DNA from: Trichomonas vaginalis G3
Lineage: Eukaryota > Parabasalia > Trichomonadida > Trichomonadidae
DNA length: 64,000 nucleotides
Assembly (NCBI RefSeq): GCF_026262505.1
Contig: NC_067207.1
Location: 27,868,082-27,932,081, forward strand
Direction: 5' to 3'
The notes under the pieces are model-generated. The model saw nothing but the letters and a program-made list of their open reading frames with translations. It made no database searches and was not told the origin of the DNA. Of this stretch, positions 1 to 11,465 are shown piece by piece. Numbering within the stretch: the first letter of the stretch is position 1; the number at the start of each line of letters is the position of its first letter. Position numbers and translations under genes: made by a program.

Positions 1-1060
1 CACGTTCTTCTGGAGTCATGTCTTCTTGCTTTGGCTTTGATTCCTTCTTTGGTGGATGTCCTCTCTTTAGTTCAGGATTCATAACTCCAGTTGCTTCGTC
101 AATACGACTATCACTTGCTGAGCCAGCTGTAGATGTAGTGTTTTCTATTGTCTTGATTAACTTGTCGAAGTTTGTAGAAAATGTCTTAACTTCGCCTGAT
201 TTTGTGCATGCAATAAATTTGCTACCATTAGAACTCCATTTGCAATCAACAACTTCATCTGCAAATCCATCGATTGTATAAAACTTCAATCCTTCAATTA
301 AATCCCAGATTGAAAGAGTCTTATCTGTTGATGATGTTAAAGCAAAAGAGCCTGAAGGATGGAATCTTAAGGCTGTAATAGGACCATTATGAGCCTTAGG
401 ATAATATTGAATGGTCTTTTCATTGCGAACATCTATTAATAAGAAAGAACCATCAGCTAAAGCTACGCCAACAATAGTTCCACTTGGATGGAATGTAGCA
501 TGTGTAACTGAAGCAGGGAATTTTCCAAAAACACGTGGCTTTTCTTTATTAAGAACATCCCAAATGCGGCATGTTTTATCTTCTCCAGCTGTAACAATAA
601 CATTTGAATCAGGTGAAAATTCGGATGATAATACCCAATGAGTATGACCTTTGAAGCTTGCAACAAAGTTGTTGGTAGGATATTCGAAGATTTTAGCTGT
701 TCCATCATTTGAAGCAGTTGTATAACGAGTTCCATCAGGAGAAAAAGCAATAGAGTTGATAGCTTTGAAATGGGCGACGAATGAATCTGCGTCTTCCTTT
801 TGCTGACTAACGGATAGAGCTTTCATCCATATCTTTCCGTTTTCATCACCTCCAAACATGCATTTACCATTAGGTGCTAGTGCTACGCAACGAACCGCTG
901 ATTCACATTTATATTTAATTTCGCGAGTTGATTTTTCAACTTGATGCAGCCTAATACATTTATCAATTCCACCAGTAACAAAGCTGGTATCATCAGTGCA
1001 GAAAGCAACTGAAGAAATAAGAGCTTTATCTGTGTAACTGCTAATACAGCGTGGATCCAT
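1..1060 (-). CDS. WD40-repeat protein, POC1-like (5' part; continues past window edge)
   Basis: Host gene on the minus strand, start ATG at 1058-1060, open to the left edge, about 353 residues visible. The translation is a series of WD40 blades with recurring FSPDG/FHPSG turns and DKT-x-x-IWD ends (GEDKTCRIWD, STDKTLSIWD), so a beta-propeller scaffold is certain. After about residue 290 comes a polar linker rich in Thr, Ser and Lys. The N-terminal propeller with a charged tail resembles the centriole/basal-body protein POC1, but many WD40 families look alike, so the ortholog is unsure. Element 1 starts about 100 bp upstream, so any promoter beyond that point has been displaced. Confidence 0.8.
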   Translation of the reverse strand, partial: MDPRCISSYTDKALISSVAFCTDDTSFVTGGIDKCIRLHQVEKSTREIKYKCESAVRCVALAPNGKCMFGGDENGKIWMKALSVSQQKEDADSFVAHFKAINSIAFSPDGTRYTTASNDGTAKIFEYPTNNFVASFKGHTHWVLSSEFSPDSNVIVTAGEDKTCRIWDVLNKEKPRVFGKFPASVTHATFHPSGTIVGVALADGSFLLIDVRNEKTIQYYPKAHNGPITALRFHPSGSFALTSSTDKTLSIWDLIEGLKFYTIDGFADEVVDCKWSSNGSKFIACTKSGEVKTFSTNFDKLIKTIENTTSTAGSASDSRIDEATGVMNPELKRGHPPKKESKPKQEDMTPEER

Positions 1061-1156
1061 TTCCTAAATTTCCAAACGGAATTTGTTTTTTGAATAATGG
1101 ACGTTTAGGAATTTATTTTCGAAGTATCGGCGTGGGGCGCCAATGAATTTAATAAA

Positions 1157-1157
1157 T

Positions 1158-1162
<5 letters not shown>
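1157..1162. repeat. Target site duplication of element 1 (left copy)
   Basis: TATTTA lies directly outside the left poly-A end; the same six bases directly follow the right poly-T end at 26251-26256. Mavericks/Polintons make 5-6 bp target duplications, so this fixes both borders. The A/T-rich junction leaves a one-base ambiguity. Confidence 0.85.
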
Positions 1163-1198
<36 letters not shown>

Positions 1199-1247
1199 TA
1201 GTGGGGCTTCCAGGCACTTCGTGCCTTCTAGCCCTGAAGATGTTTAG
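1163..1247 (+). repeat. Left terminal inverted repeat of element 1
   Basis: 34 A residues (1163-1196) are followed by a 51-bp core starting GGTAGTGGGGCTTCC and ending GATGTTTAG. The core matches the reverse complement of 26172-26222. Inside it lies a hairpin: AGGCAC at 1212-1217, loop TTC, GTGCCT at 1221-1226. Confidence 0.9.
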
Positions 1248-1276
1248 TATAGTTGAAGTTTTTATTCGGAAAATTG

Positions 1277-2296
1277 TTAGTCTTCGGGTGTGAATTCGGA
1301 GGACTCTTCTTGGATTGAGTCTTGTGGTTCATCTTCTTGAGTAGAGTCTTCTTCTTCAACATCAAAGTCATCTGGTGTATCGAACTGAATGTATGAAAGC
1401 CAAATGTTGTATGTGTTTTCCAATTGGCTTTCAAACTTGAGATACATTCCATGCATGAGTGTTATTTCAGTTTCAACGTAGAGTTGCTGACGTGGCTTGA
1501 AGACATGCATGAGAATTGGTCCTCCAAATTCGTCCTTGAAAAATTTGCAGTAGCAAACATAAACTGAGATAGAGTCTCCTTCTTCAATGTCTTCTGCTTG
1601 GTTAACGAAATGAATAGCAATTTTGCGTACTTGAATTGTGTTGTTGTCTGAGTAAAATAATGGTTTGAACTTGGGGTTGAGTGAGCTAAGACATTGCCAT
1701 TTTGCTGTTTCTTGTCCGTACTCACGTTCTTCTTCGTCATCCTGATATCCATAACTCTTTAATTTGAATTCGACCCAAAACTGTTCGACTTTTTTTGCAG
1801 CTTTGGGTGGAAGACTTTCAATAAGCTGACATATAGTTCTGTCAACCATTATCTTTGTTATTGTTGGAAAATAGTTGACAATTGTGTCACCTAATTCGAA
1901 TGGGTCAGGTGTTTCTTTTTGTAGTTTGGTAAAGTCTGCAAGAACTTTGTTGAGTTGTTCACAATATTCTTTGTTAAAAGTTGCAGGAACTCTTTCTTCT
2001 GGCTTTGAATTGAAGTATTCTTCAGACAATCTGAGTAGTATTTTGCGTAGTTCAGCGTTGCTGTGGTTCTTTGTAATACGGAGCTCGTTTGGTATTGTTT
2101 TTGGTAGTGAAAGTGGCTTTGGATTGAGCGAATTGTCTGTTCTGCTTGGAGAATGTGTAGATGCTGCAGTTTGATATTGAGGCTCTAAACCTGTGGGTGC
2201 TGAAAGTTTGCAAGCAATTTCTTCAGGTGAATTTGGAGCGAACACGCTAGCGAATGCCATTAGACAAAAATAAACTGTTTTTTTCGGACTACTCAT
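1277..2296 (-). CDS. Maverick-encoded protein of unknown function with acidic tail (339 aa)
   Basis: Open frame from ATG 2296 to a stop just inside the left end. Residues 5-22 are mildly hydrophobic and could be a signal or anchor. The middle is a mixed alpha/beta region with no motif I recognise. The last 45 residues are dominated by Asp, Glu, Ser and Gln and end in FTPED. It reads outward toward the terminus and is divergent from the structural block at 2732. A remnant of the same C-terminus lies at the opposite (methyltransferase-side) end of element 2. Function unknown. Confidence 0.65.
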   Translation of the reverse strand: MSSPKKTVYFCLMAFASVFAPNSPEEIACKLSAPTGLEPQYQTAASTHSPSRTDNSLNPKPLSLPKTIPNELRITKNHSNAELRKILLRLSEEYFNSKPEERVPATFNKEYCEQLNKVLADFTKLQKETPDPFELGDTIVNYFPTITKIMVDRTICQLIESLPPKAAKKVEQFWVEFKLKSYGYQDDEEEREYGQETAKWQCLSSLNPKFKPLFYSDNNTIQVRKIAIHFVNQAEDIEEGDSISVYVCYCKFFKDEFGGPILMHVFKPRQQLYVETEITLMHGMYLKFESQLENTYNIWLSYIQFDTPDDFDVEEEDSTQEDEPQDSIQEESSEFTPED

Positions 2297-2731
2297 AGAA
2301 AAGTTTAAAATAAACCGTTTTCGTCAACGGTAACCCCCTCTATTTTTTTATTTTATTGAAAAGTCTCCGTTGGCAAACCGTTCCATCTCAAATATTGAAT
2401 GAACTATAAACGTTTTTTGTTTTCTATACATACTTTTTTGTCCAACGGTAAAACTTTTTACACAACGGTTTTTGAGAGTCGTCGCCGTTGACTTTTTTGT
2501 AGAGCACTCAAAATAGTATAACTTTGTCCGGACAAGTAAGGGTCTATCTTCGCTACAGGAAAAGTTACAGGCGTTCCAAGGAAGTATACTTTGAGAAGCC
2601 TTTCCCCTTTTAAAACAAGATAGGACCGTTATTTTACAAAACTGACAACACTTTGACCGAGTAGTTTTTTGTGCTGAACAAAAAGTGTCATATAAACATC
2701 TGTCGAAAACCGCTTTTTAACTTCACTTAAA
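2297..2731. promoter_or_regulatory. Divergent control region with a cluster of AACGG/CCGTT motifs
   Basis: This 435-bp gap separates two outward-reading genes. It holds seven AACGG-type sites in both orientations: near 2313, 2325 (CAACGGTAACC), 2367, 2376, 2443 (CAACGGTAAA), 2463 and 2485. YAACKG is the general Myb-repeat DNA target, and trichomonad genes are known to be controlled by Myb proteins, so this is a plausible Myb-bound promoter (inference). A 12-bp palindrome TTGTCCGGACAA is at 2524-2535. TCACT at 2723-2727, five bases before the ATG at 2732, fits the trichomonad initiator TCAYW. Confidence 0.6.
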
Positions 2732-5700
2732 ATGCCACGTAAGCTACGTAAGAATATACGTAAGAGGAAGAGAGCATTGAAACATCCAATAGTAAGACTG
2801 ACACCACAACAACAGTTGCAACAACAAATGCTGAATGACCCCACTATGTTGCAACAAATGTCAAGCAATCCTATGCTTTTAAACCGAGTTGTTGGTGCAC
2901 AGAGTGGAGGTTTAAGAGCGGCACTTTTAGCGAAAATGGCAGGCTATGGTGGAGCTGCAGACGGAACAGCTTATAACCCTCAAAGTCAAATGAATTTGAG
3001 TTCACTCAAAAATCAAATAACAGATGTCAAAAAGTCAAACATAGACATACAGAAACAAATAAGTGAAAACGAAAAGAAACTAGAATATGACAGACACACA
3101 AAGAAACTCAATGAGTTAAACGTAGAGAAAAAGAAGAAAGAAGAACAACTGAAAGAACTAAGTACAGAGGAATATGCGAAAAAAGTGTCAGAAAAAGCAG
3201 CAGAAGTAGCAAAAATGGAACAAGATGTCATAAATTTGAAAAACCATACTACTCAATATAAAATACTGAAAGATGAAGAGATAAAACAAAAAGCCCTGAA
3301 GACATATATGGATAGCGATGAGTATAAAAAAGAAGTTGAAGCAAATGTAAAGGCAGAAAAACTTTTACAGTTGCAAAACCAAACCGTACAGTATGAAAAC
3401 TTAGCACAAGAAAGTAAAAATAACGACGCGGCTATGCAAAAGGCAATGAAAAGCGCAGAATATATAAAAGCTAACAATGACTGGTTAGATGCCCAAGCCA
3501 ACGCTAAAGCAGCCCAACTCATAGGGTCAATAAGGACAAAAATACAAGCGGATGAAGATAGTTCAAATGAAGCTTTAACAAATGCTGACTTTAAGAACGC
3601 CTTCGAAGCTCTTCATAGTAAGGTGAAACTAGTGAACGACTTCTCATCTGGAAAGAAACTGAAGTCTGAAGGTTTCGACAAAGAGTTAAAAGAAGTAGCA
3701 CAAAATATGACGAAAATAACAGATGCAGCAACGAGACAGGCAGTTCAAAGTGCCTATGACGCCGTTAGAGCAACTGTTGTGGAAAGTCAAGAAAAAGAGT
3801 TACAACAGACCAAAACAGACCTAGTAAATGCTTTCTTAAAAACGAAAAGTCAGGTAGGACATTATGCTGCAGATGGAACATATGTGCCAGCTGGTGGAAC
3901 TTATATACCACCAAACCCTCCAAGAGAAGCACCTGCACCAGGACTACCTAACACATTTACATCGTCACATGGACATAGACACAGGCATGCACCACAACAA
4001 CAACCAAAACCAAACACAACAACCAACACAACAACCAGCACAGCAACCAGCACAAACAGAGCAAGGACATAAAAGAAGTAGAGAACAAGGAAACCAAGAA
4101 TTCTTAAAAATGCTTAAGAAGAGTATGGTTACCCAGATACTCTTGACTTTAGTGACAGATATAAAGAAGCTATTAGAAAGTTCAAGGATGGAAATACTGA
4201 CCCGAACCTATTTAGCTTTATGGCTCAGCACCAAATGGGATATAATTTCAAACCTGGAAAATACAAGCTCGCTAAGGGATATGATTTAATAGCATATCAT
4301 CCAAATGACATGATGAATTTACTCCGAGATATTTGATGTCAGAGCTAAATGACAATTCAACTCTCTTCATGAAACGCGTAAAAAATAGAGACGGAACGAA
4401 AGAAAGAAAGGTTTATGAGTCCGGATGACTTAGATAGGGAACTTGTTAAAAACGGTCTCGGAATATATGAAATGCCAGCAGATGAGGTACAAGAAACTCC
4501 ACAGGAAGAAGTTCAGATACAACCAGACATGGAAGAAATAGTTCAGCAACAACAGCTAGAAGAGCCTGAAGGAAACGAACAAGTCACTTTTGGAAACTAA
4601 CTTCACAGAACTAGATGAAGATTTGGAACAGCCGAAAAATCTTGACCCTCAACAAGAGTATGCGGAGAATATGGAATATTTCCAAGAGTCTAAAAAAAAT
4701 TCGGCTGACATAGTAGAAGAATATCGAAAAATGTTTGCCGACATACAAAAGACTCCAACACCAGATGAAAATATCCAGCATAGAATGGAAGAACTGAAAA
4801 AAAATGTACACAAATACAACAACCCTTTTTACTTACGAGCATTTAACGTTCAATCTTCGGATGAACTCGGTGAAGATAAAAGGTTAAATTTCAAGAAAAC
4901 ATATAGAAATGAAACATTGTTTAAAGTTCATTCAGAACCTAACCAAGATGGAAACAAACCTACTTTTGTTTCTGCAGACGATGGAACTACAATGAGATGG
5001 GGTCATAAAGCTAATCCCGGATAGGTGGTTCATAAACTTACAACCACAATTCCAAGAAGTTGTAGACGCAATGGAAGTCAATGGTGAACCAGATATAGCT
5101 GGTATTTTAAGCGCGGCTTTAATGCCATTGAAAGATATGAAAGATGCAGATATTTTGGACCAGTATGAAATGAACATGGCTGATGGAAATATAACACCTG
5201 ACGTTCTAGAACATTTATCTCAAAGAACTACACAGAACCATAGAGATGGTATATTTGGTGAAGAGTTTAGAAAGAAAGTTAGGGAGAGCGAAGGAAGAGA
5301 ACCTATTGTACATGACCTTGCAAACGAAAGTTTACAAAATGTCATAAAAACTTACTTTGCAGACAATGAACCGAGAAGGGATGAATATTTAAGAAAACTC
5401 AAATGGACAGTACCAAATGAAATGTTAGTATTGAAAAACATGTTCCTTGACAAAATAAAACCAACTACAGAAATAAACGACGCAAGACTGAAAGATTGGG
5501 TAAAGCTTTCCCATTCACAAAAGATATTGTTGGTAACATGGAAAGAAAACCAGAATGGCTACAAAAACATATATTTGGAAACGAGCATATTCCATATGGA
5601 CAGGCACTGTTTGAAGAGCTTGAACCAGAAACTCAGGAAAGAGTCATGCAAACAATACGCGAAGACTCAAATACAGACTATGACAAACTCTTTCTAGGAT

Positions 5701-5891
5701 ATAGGTTACCTGAGATGGGCGACCAGAGCCAAAAGGCAAAAAGGACATGGGAAATTTGCAACATACTAGATGAACATAATGCAAAGATGCAACAACTTCA
5801 AGCAGAGGGCAATGAAGGAAAAAGAAGAGTTAAAAACTCAGTCAGGAAGAAAGTAAAGCTTGGTCGGAGTGGGTTCTATTATGACATATAA
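2732..5891 (+). pseudogene. Maverick structural-type block (broken copy)
   Basis: This stretch of element 1 encodes long hydrophilic protein segments. The start is a Lys/Arg-rich head followed by Gln/Met-rich sequence, then a long heptad-like coiled coil rich in Lys, Glu and Ala, then a Pro/Gln/His-rich segment; further on are acidic Gln-rich and basic C-terminal segments. Composition and position next to the capsid region suggest virion core or scaffold proteins (inference). No protease or other enzyme motif was seen. The counterpart in element 2 starts at 61584 and leaves the window. The copy is broken. Confidence 0.6.
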
Positions 5892-5923
5892 ATCCAACTA
5901 TTCTATATTTTTACTCATATGAA

Positions 5924-7525
5924 ATGTACGCCGCTCAGAATATAACGCCAACAGTTTTGGATGCCATGAATGGAAATGTTTCCGAATGGTATAACGAATG
6001 CGACAATGCCATTAGAAGGTCAGAAATAGTTCCTGGAACTTACGAATATACAACTGCTGTTTCTTATGGAAACGTAGGTGAGTTTGGAGAAGGTTCTTCA
6101 ACAACAGTAGATATTGCTTGCGACAGGTTTCATATAATTTCTATTGACAACTCTTTCTTATACGTGGAACAAGACATTGAAATAAAACCTTCTGCCAAGT
6201 TGTCTGACAAGAAAGGTTGCAATGGAATTTTCTATGTCGGATACCAATATGCTCCAGAAGTTTTCATGGGATATAAGATATATTCTAACTCTGACTTAGT
6301 TCAAACAGTAACATGGGCAAACTATGAATGGTTCGCTTTGAGAAACTCAGTACAACCACAAGCTAGAGAACAAACAGACCAGTATGCAACTATTGAGAAA
6401 ATAAGAAGACTTGACCCTAACGTTCCAGGAGTTTATGTTAACCTTTCTGGACAAACTGCAGCAGCAGTAACCAAAGTAAAACTGAAACTTAGAGTTCCTT
6501 TGTCATCTTTCCTCATCTTCAGGTTTTTAAGATACTTGCCAAACTGGGCAGGAAAAATTTCTATCGAACTTACTCCAAGCAAAAATAACTTAGTCATTGC
6601 ACCAACACAAGACCCATTCACTCTTACAGACGTAAAGGGAGCAAATCAAACGTCATTCGCCGACTTTTGCAAAGACAAAGTTGACTTAGACTTTGGTTTC
6701 TCAAACCTCAACACTGAAGTAAACTATATTCAATGCTGCTGGAACTGCTTGGGACCCAGTTAAGTTCACATGCGAAAAGTTTGAATGCAAGAGAATAGAA
6801 AGCAGACTTGCAGTCTATATGTTGGACCCAGATATTTCAAATGCTTTAGCTGCCAAATATATTGCAGTTCCACTTATGTTCCCTATACACCAAATATCTG
6901 TCAAAGACTTTGCAGGTGAAGTTGGAAACCAAAGTGCTGACCCAGGTGCAAGAACAGATATTGCTTTAACAACTGCAATGAAACATGCAGATACTATGTT
7001 TGTACTGTTCAGACGAACTATAAATGACTATTCTTGCTTCTACAACCCTGGTATTAAATACCATATAAACATAGATGGCAAATACTATCCAAGAGAAGAA
7101 TATTCTACAGTTGAGGATATGAGGTCATACAACTTGACATTAGATGCTATGAACTTTAACAACAACTTCACAACAACCATTAACCCTGAAATGCAAAGTT
7201 CTATTATGCCATATGTGAAAGTATGGACTCATACAGGAGGTCAAAAAACTCAATATACAAATGGAGACCGTTCAAACTTTTGGCTTGGCATTCCATTTGC
7301 TGACTCAGAAGACTTTATGGGTGGTATTTCAACTGTTGGTACAGTTCAAATACAATATACTGGTGACAGAGACGGTCCAGATGAAAGAAAAAGAAGTTTA
7401 CAAAACCAATAGCACTTTTCACGGAAGATGCTCTTTTGAAGATTCGTTCGATGAAACCTGCTGGGGCTCCTCAGATTGGCATAACGACAGCTTCCATCGA
7501 GCAGATTTTGGCAGCAGGTCAGTAA
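5924..7525 (+). pseudogene. Maverick major capsid protein candidate (broken copy)
   Basis: A long beta-rich, Asn/Tyr/Phe-rich sequence of the size expected for a double jelly-roll major capsid protein, placed between the structural block and the small capsid-side genes, as in other Polintons. The assignment rests on size, composition and position; structure prediction against Polinton and virophage capsids would decide it. The ATG at 5924 has TTTTTACTCATATGAA before it, the element-type start context. Counterpart: 59945-61551. Confidence 0.6.
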
Positions 7526-7836
7526 GTTGTTCTTGAACTGACTTCTCTCCGTCAAATATTGACAGTACGCCAGTTTTGACATAATATTGTATTATAAACT
7601 TACCTTTAGAAATATCGGTCAGTTTTGTTGTTATATTTTTGTCTGCTTCAAGAACTTTCACCATTCGTTATACCAACTTTCTTTGCTTTATGAAAATATT
7701 TTGGTTCAGCAAAGACTGCTATTCTATAACATTTTCCATTGTTTGTATAAAGAACTATTCTGTCAATGAACTTGTATTGTTTGTGTGTGTAAACTTTGTT
7801 TTGCTTCAATTCGAAGAGATACTCAAATACGTCCAT
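7419..7836 (-). pseudogene. Maverick small protein, MDVFEY family (broken copy)
   Basis: Minus-strand gene starting at ATG 7836, counterpart of the open 139-aa gene at 59632-60051. Its 3' part overlaps the end of the capsid region on the other strand, as in element 2. Its start codon is only 18 bp from that of the divergent gene at 7855. Function unknown. Confidence 0.5.
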
Positions 7837-7854
7837 CTTTTTATTCTAAGTAAA

Positions 7855-8434
7855 ATGTCATTTCCGAAAAATAGAAGCGTAAGTGTTTCAAAAGGTTTAA
7901 TGGCGGTGGCAGATGTGAAGTTAAATTCACCAACTCAAACAAACAGTCAAAGTGTTGTTGTCAATGTCAAAGAAAGAGATGTTGAAGTGGGGAAACCATA
8001 CGAAGACGAAGATGGTATAACAATAGTTCCTGTAAAAGAACAACCAACATACCTGAAGTTAGCAGAGACTTAAGTTCTGTTGCAGATATTCGAAACGACT
8101 ACCAACAACTTAAAGACAAACTTAAAACTCAGGAGAAGATTTGTCAAGCTTTGGGTATAATGTTAAACTTGGTCGAACACAACCCTGTAAAAGTGAACTC
8201 ATATGTCATCGCACCTCATGAAATTTTGAAAGAACTATTGAAACTTTTGACAGAGGCAGACGATATAAACATCAAAGAAATAGAACCCGACATTGTTGCT
8301 GTGGTGTTTCATATAATGTCATTGACAAGATATACGTTATGAAAGGAGGTGAAACGTTGAACTTAAAATATAGTTTCCCAGACGTCATAAAAATATTTGA
8401 CGACCACAACATTTCATTAAAATTTACTTGCTAA
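7855..8434 (+). pseudogene. Maverick protein, MSFPKN family (broken copy)
   Basis: Counterpart of the open 193-aa gene at 59032-59613. It begins MSFPKNRSVSVSKG, with a Val/Lys-rich head and a predicted helical middle. It sits between the divergent small gene and the candidate penton gene. Start context TTTTTATTCTAAGTAAA precedes the ATG. Function unknown. Confidence 0.5.
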
Positions 8435-8438
8435 GTAA

Positions 8439-9243
8439 ATGGCAGAAGACATAGTGGTTTATACTATTACGACTAAAAACCCTGAGTCATATAATTCTAT
8501 AACAACAAACTTACAAAGTCCTCAAGGACGATATTGTAAACTGACCTTAAACACGATGACGACTAAAGCCTGTTTTGCTCTTTTGACACCAGAAGACTTT
8601 GTTGTTGTGAATGGTAAAAAATACTTCTTTGAAGATACTTACTCAGATATACCACCAACAGGTTTTGTTGACTTATTTAATACTTTAAGGACGGATGTAA
8701 CATGTGCTGCAACTAGAGCAGGTTTCATTATGTTTGGATGTCCGACTGAGTTTACTATAAACGATATGAGCTATAATACAAAACTTATATCTGGTTTTTA
8801 CTACCAACAGTTTCCTATAACAGGAAAAGGTGTCATACAAGGAATGTCTGTTCCATTGACTTTAAGTACACCATTTATATATTGTTTCAAACTTAGGTTC
8901 AAAGTGCTATTCGAATGTCGACAGAAACTACTATGACCAAAAGATACTCATGCGTATAAACAACACTTTCTCTGCTGGTTTGCCTATTGTTCATTCGAAT
9001 GCAGAGTTTTCAGCTTTAGTAAACTCAAACACTTTAGCAAACATAAACTTAACCTTAGTTGACGCAAACTTTGTTCCTGTAAAACTTTTATGTCCTATGT
9101 ATTTGTCAATGACGGCAGAAAGTTTCGAATTGGAAGATGCAACTGGTGAAAGTATTGTATACAAGAACAACTTCAACAACAAATAGCTCAAGAACAACAA
9201 ATGCAACAAATGCAACAAAAATGCAAATAAAAGTCAAGAATAA
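8439..9243 (+). pseudogene. Maverick minor capsid (penton) candidate (broken copy)
   Basis: Beta-rich sequence with the segment VPVKLLCPMYLSM and a Gln-rich tail; counterpart of the open gene at 58229-59026, where the reasoning is given. Starts five bases after the preceding gene's stop. Confidence 0.5.
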
Positions 9244-9270
9244 AAAAATATTTTTTTTATTTTTATAAAA

Positions 9271-10502
9271 ATGTACAGAATAGATGTTTCAGATTTTTAT
9301 GACTTCCAAGCGTTCAGAAATATGTGTCCATTTCGAGACTATAACAAAGCAGTCGAGAATTTGAAACGTTTAGTCATTTATGTCGACTCTGCCCCAGAAT
9401 GTTATGTCATGAAAGAATGGGATGTTGTCTTTAACAAACCAAGAGCAACAATAGTTTCAGAACAAGAATGTAGACAGAAACTTAAGAAAATAAAAGTCGT
9501 ACAAGTTGGTATGAAGATGTTAGATGCTTGGGATATCTTATTGTCAAAGTTAGAAGATTTTTCAGTTCGTGGTATAAAGTTCTATACACCTTCTCCAAAC
9601 TTCTATTCTATCTTCACTGGATATAAATACGAACAAGTAGAATGGAAAGAAAATATTATAGAAGCTTGGTTAGACCATGTCAAAGAAATTATATGCAATG
9701 GAAACGAAAGAGTCTATGAGTATATCTTATGTTGGTTTGCAAACATCTTACAACATCCAAGTGCTAAAAATGAAACTGCTCTCATCATAATTGGAAAACA
9801 AGGAACAGGTAAGAACACTTTCTTTACAGATATCTTATGCAAACTGTTAGAGGGCTATTCGAACCCGAATATGACAAACTTAGAAAACATCTGCGGTAAA
9901 TTTAACTCTTCAATAGAGAATATGAAACTTATAGTATGTAACGAACTTCAAAGTATAGATACAACAAAGGTTTTAAACTCAGATGCTTTGAAGAGTCTTA
10001 TAACAGACAAAGTTGGAGTTGTTGAAAGAAAATATAAAGACCAAAGAGTTTGTGAAAATGTTGCAAATTTCATTATGGTTTCAAACAACGCCGTTCCGAT
10101 GAAGTTAGAAAGTTCTGACAGAAGATATGTAGTTGTCAGAACGTCAGATTCTCATATGCAAGATACAGAATATTTTGACGACTTAGCAGAAACTTTGACA
10201 CTACTTTTACAACCACTTGTTCTCATATTTCATGACATTAGATATTTCAAAGTTCAATCCAAGACAAATTCCACATACCGAAGAGAGACAAACATTGTTA
10301 GAAGCAAACAAGAGTGTATATGAACTGTTCATAGATGAGAAACTTTGAGTGTTTAGATGAAAGGTCATTGTACGATTCGTATAAACAATATTGTCAAGAG
10401 TATGGTTATATGACAGCGTCTAAACGTACATTCTTGGCAAATGTCAAAAATCTTTTAGACGTACAGAACGGCGTATATACAAAGAAAAATTTTTATGAGT
10501 AA
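9271..10502 (+). pseudogene. Maverick SF3/D5-like helicase (broken copy)
   Basis: Contains the SF3 core: Walker A GKQGTGKN, Walker B-like LIVCNEL and the motif C region FIMVSNNAVP. Counterpart of the open 410-aa gene at 56966-58198. Start context TTTTTATAAAAATG. Its last codons overlap the start of the next gene, as in element 2. Confidence 0.75.
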
Positions 10503-10953
10503 ATTTAAAAAAAATATTTTTTTATCCGATAGAAAAGATGGAAAATTCATCTCAGTAAATAAGTACATGTCAGGACTTAAAGAAGAACTAGACCCATTCA
10601 TATATTTGAATGTTTACTTCTACCATTTTGAAAAGTCTACATATGACAAAGTTTGGAACATCGAACCCGTTAAGTTTGCTATTGTTAAAAATGGTGCGAA
10701 ATTTGAAGACTTAGACATAGAAGGTTTGTTAGCAGTCAAAGAAAATTTTGACAGAAAGTTCTCAAAACTCGAAGAAGGCAAAGCATACAAACTTGTTATA
10801 CCTTATGAACCAAAGAAAGCAGACGACTATGAATATTATGAGTCTAAGATAGTTGAAGTTCAAGGTAAATTGGGTAAAAAGATTTTAGAGTCTAAGCCAG
10901 TGTTTGCTCCTAAAGAGGAAGAGAACATTGACATTGACCCAGAAATGTTCTAA
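10495..10953 (+). CDS. Maverick hypothetical protein, helicase-linked (152 aa)
   Basis: Open frame whose ATG overlaps the last codons of the helicase region (shared ATGAGTAA). Mixed beta/alpha, Lys- and Tyr-rich, with an acidic C-terminus ending IDIDPEMF. Small size, basic body with acidic tail and overlap with the replicative helicase would fit a single-strand DNA-binding or replication accessory protein, but no motif proves it. Convergent with 10970-11430. Confidence 0.6.
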   Translation: MSKFKKNIFLSDRKDGKFISVNKYMSGLKEELDPFIYLNVYFYHFEKSTYDKVWNIEPVKFAIVKNGAKFEDLDIEGLLAVKENFDRKFSKLEEGKAYKLVIPYEPKKADDYEYYESKIVEVQGKLGKKILESKPVFAPKEEENIDIDPEMF

Positions 10954-10969
10954 AAATAAAATTTTATTT

Positions 10970-11430
10970 TTACATGTCAAATTTCTTTTTCTCTGGAATT
11001 GGTTCAGGTTCTTTCTTCTCTTCTTCTACTTTCTTTTCTTTCTTTTCTTTCTTTTCTTTCTTCTTCTTTTCTGGTGGAGTTATGTCAAATTTCTCCGAAC
11101 CATATTTCTGTAAAAGTTCTTTGTCCTTTAATAGCTCTTCTATTCTGTTTTCTATTTCATCTTCAAGAACAGCGCATGTGTCTTCTTTGCATTCTAAGAA
11201 CTTTTGTTGGACTTCATCTTTCCAATCGGCGTCATCTCTGTCAACAAGTCTGTCATTGACAAATTTTAAGACTGCTCTTTGTAATGTTTTATGGTTCTTG
11301 TCATATTCCCAGAAACAGAACTTTAGAACAAATTCACCTTTCTTGTTTACACTATGTAAGATTTTATGGTCGACAGATGTTTTGCTGTCAAAAGTTTGTC
11401 TCGAATATAGATAGCGAAATCGCTAGACAT
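10970..11430 (-). pseudogene. Maverick Lys/Glu-tailed protein (broken copy)
   Basis: Counterpart of 56045-56496. The C-terminal third is a low-complexity Lys/Glu/Pro run ending KKKFDM. Divergent from the ATPase gene at 11466 with 35 bp between start codons. Function unknown. The AG/CT bias gives open frames on the opposite strand, which are shadows. Confidence 0.5.
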
Positions 11431-11465
11431 TTTCTAAAAGATAAAATTTTAATTTTTCTAAAAAT

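Noticed and set aside
1163-1196. Poly-A tail of a retroposed sequence
   Set aside because: The A-run is mirrored by a T-run at the other end and followed by inverted terminal cores and a 6-bp duplication, so it is part of the Maverick ends, not a LINE/SINE tail.
2732-5891. Adenovirus-type maturation protease expected in Polintons
   Set aside because: No His...Asp/Glu...Cys arrangement was recognised in this block or elsewhere in either element.
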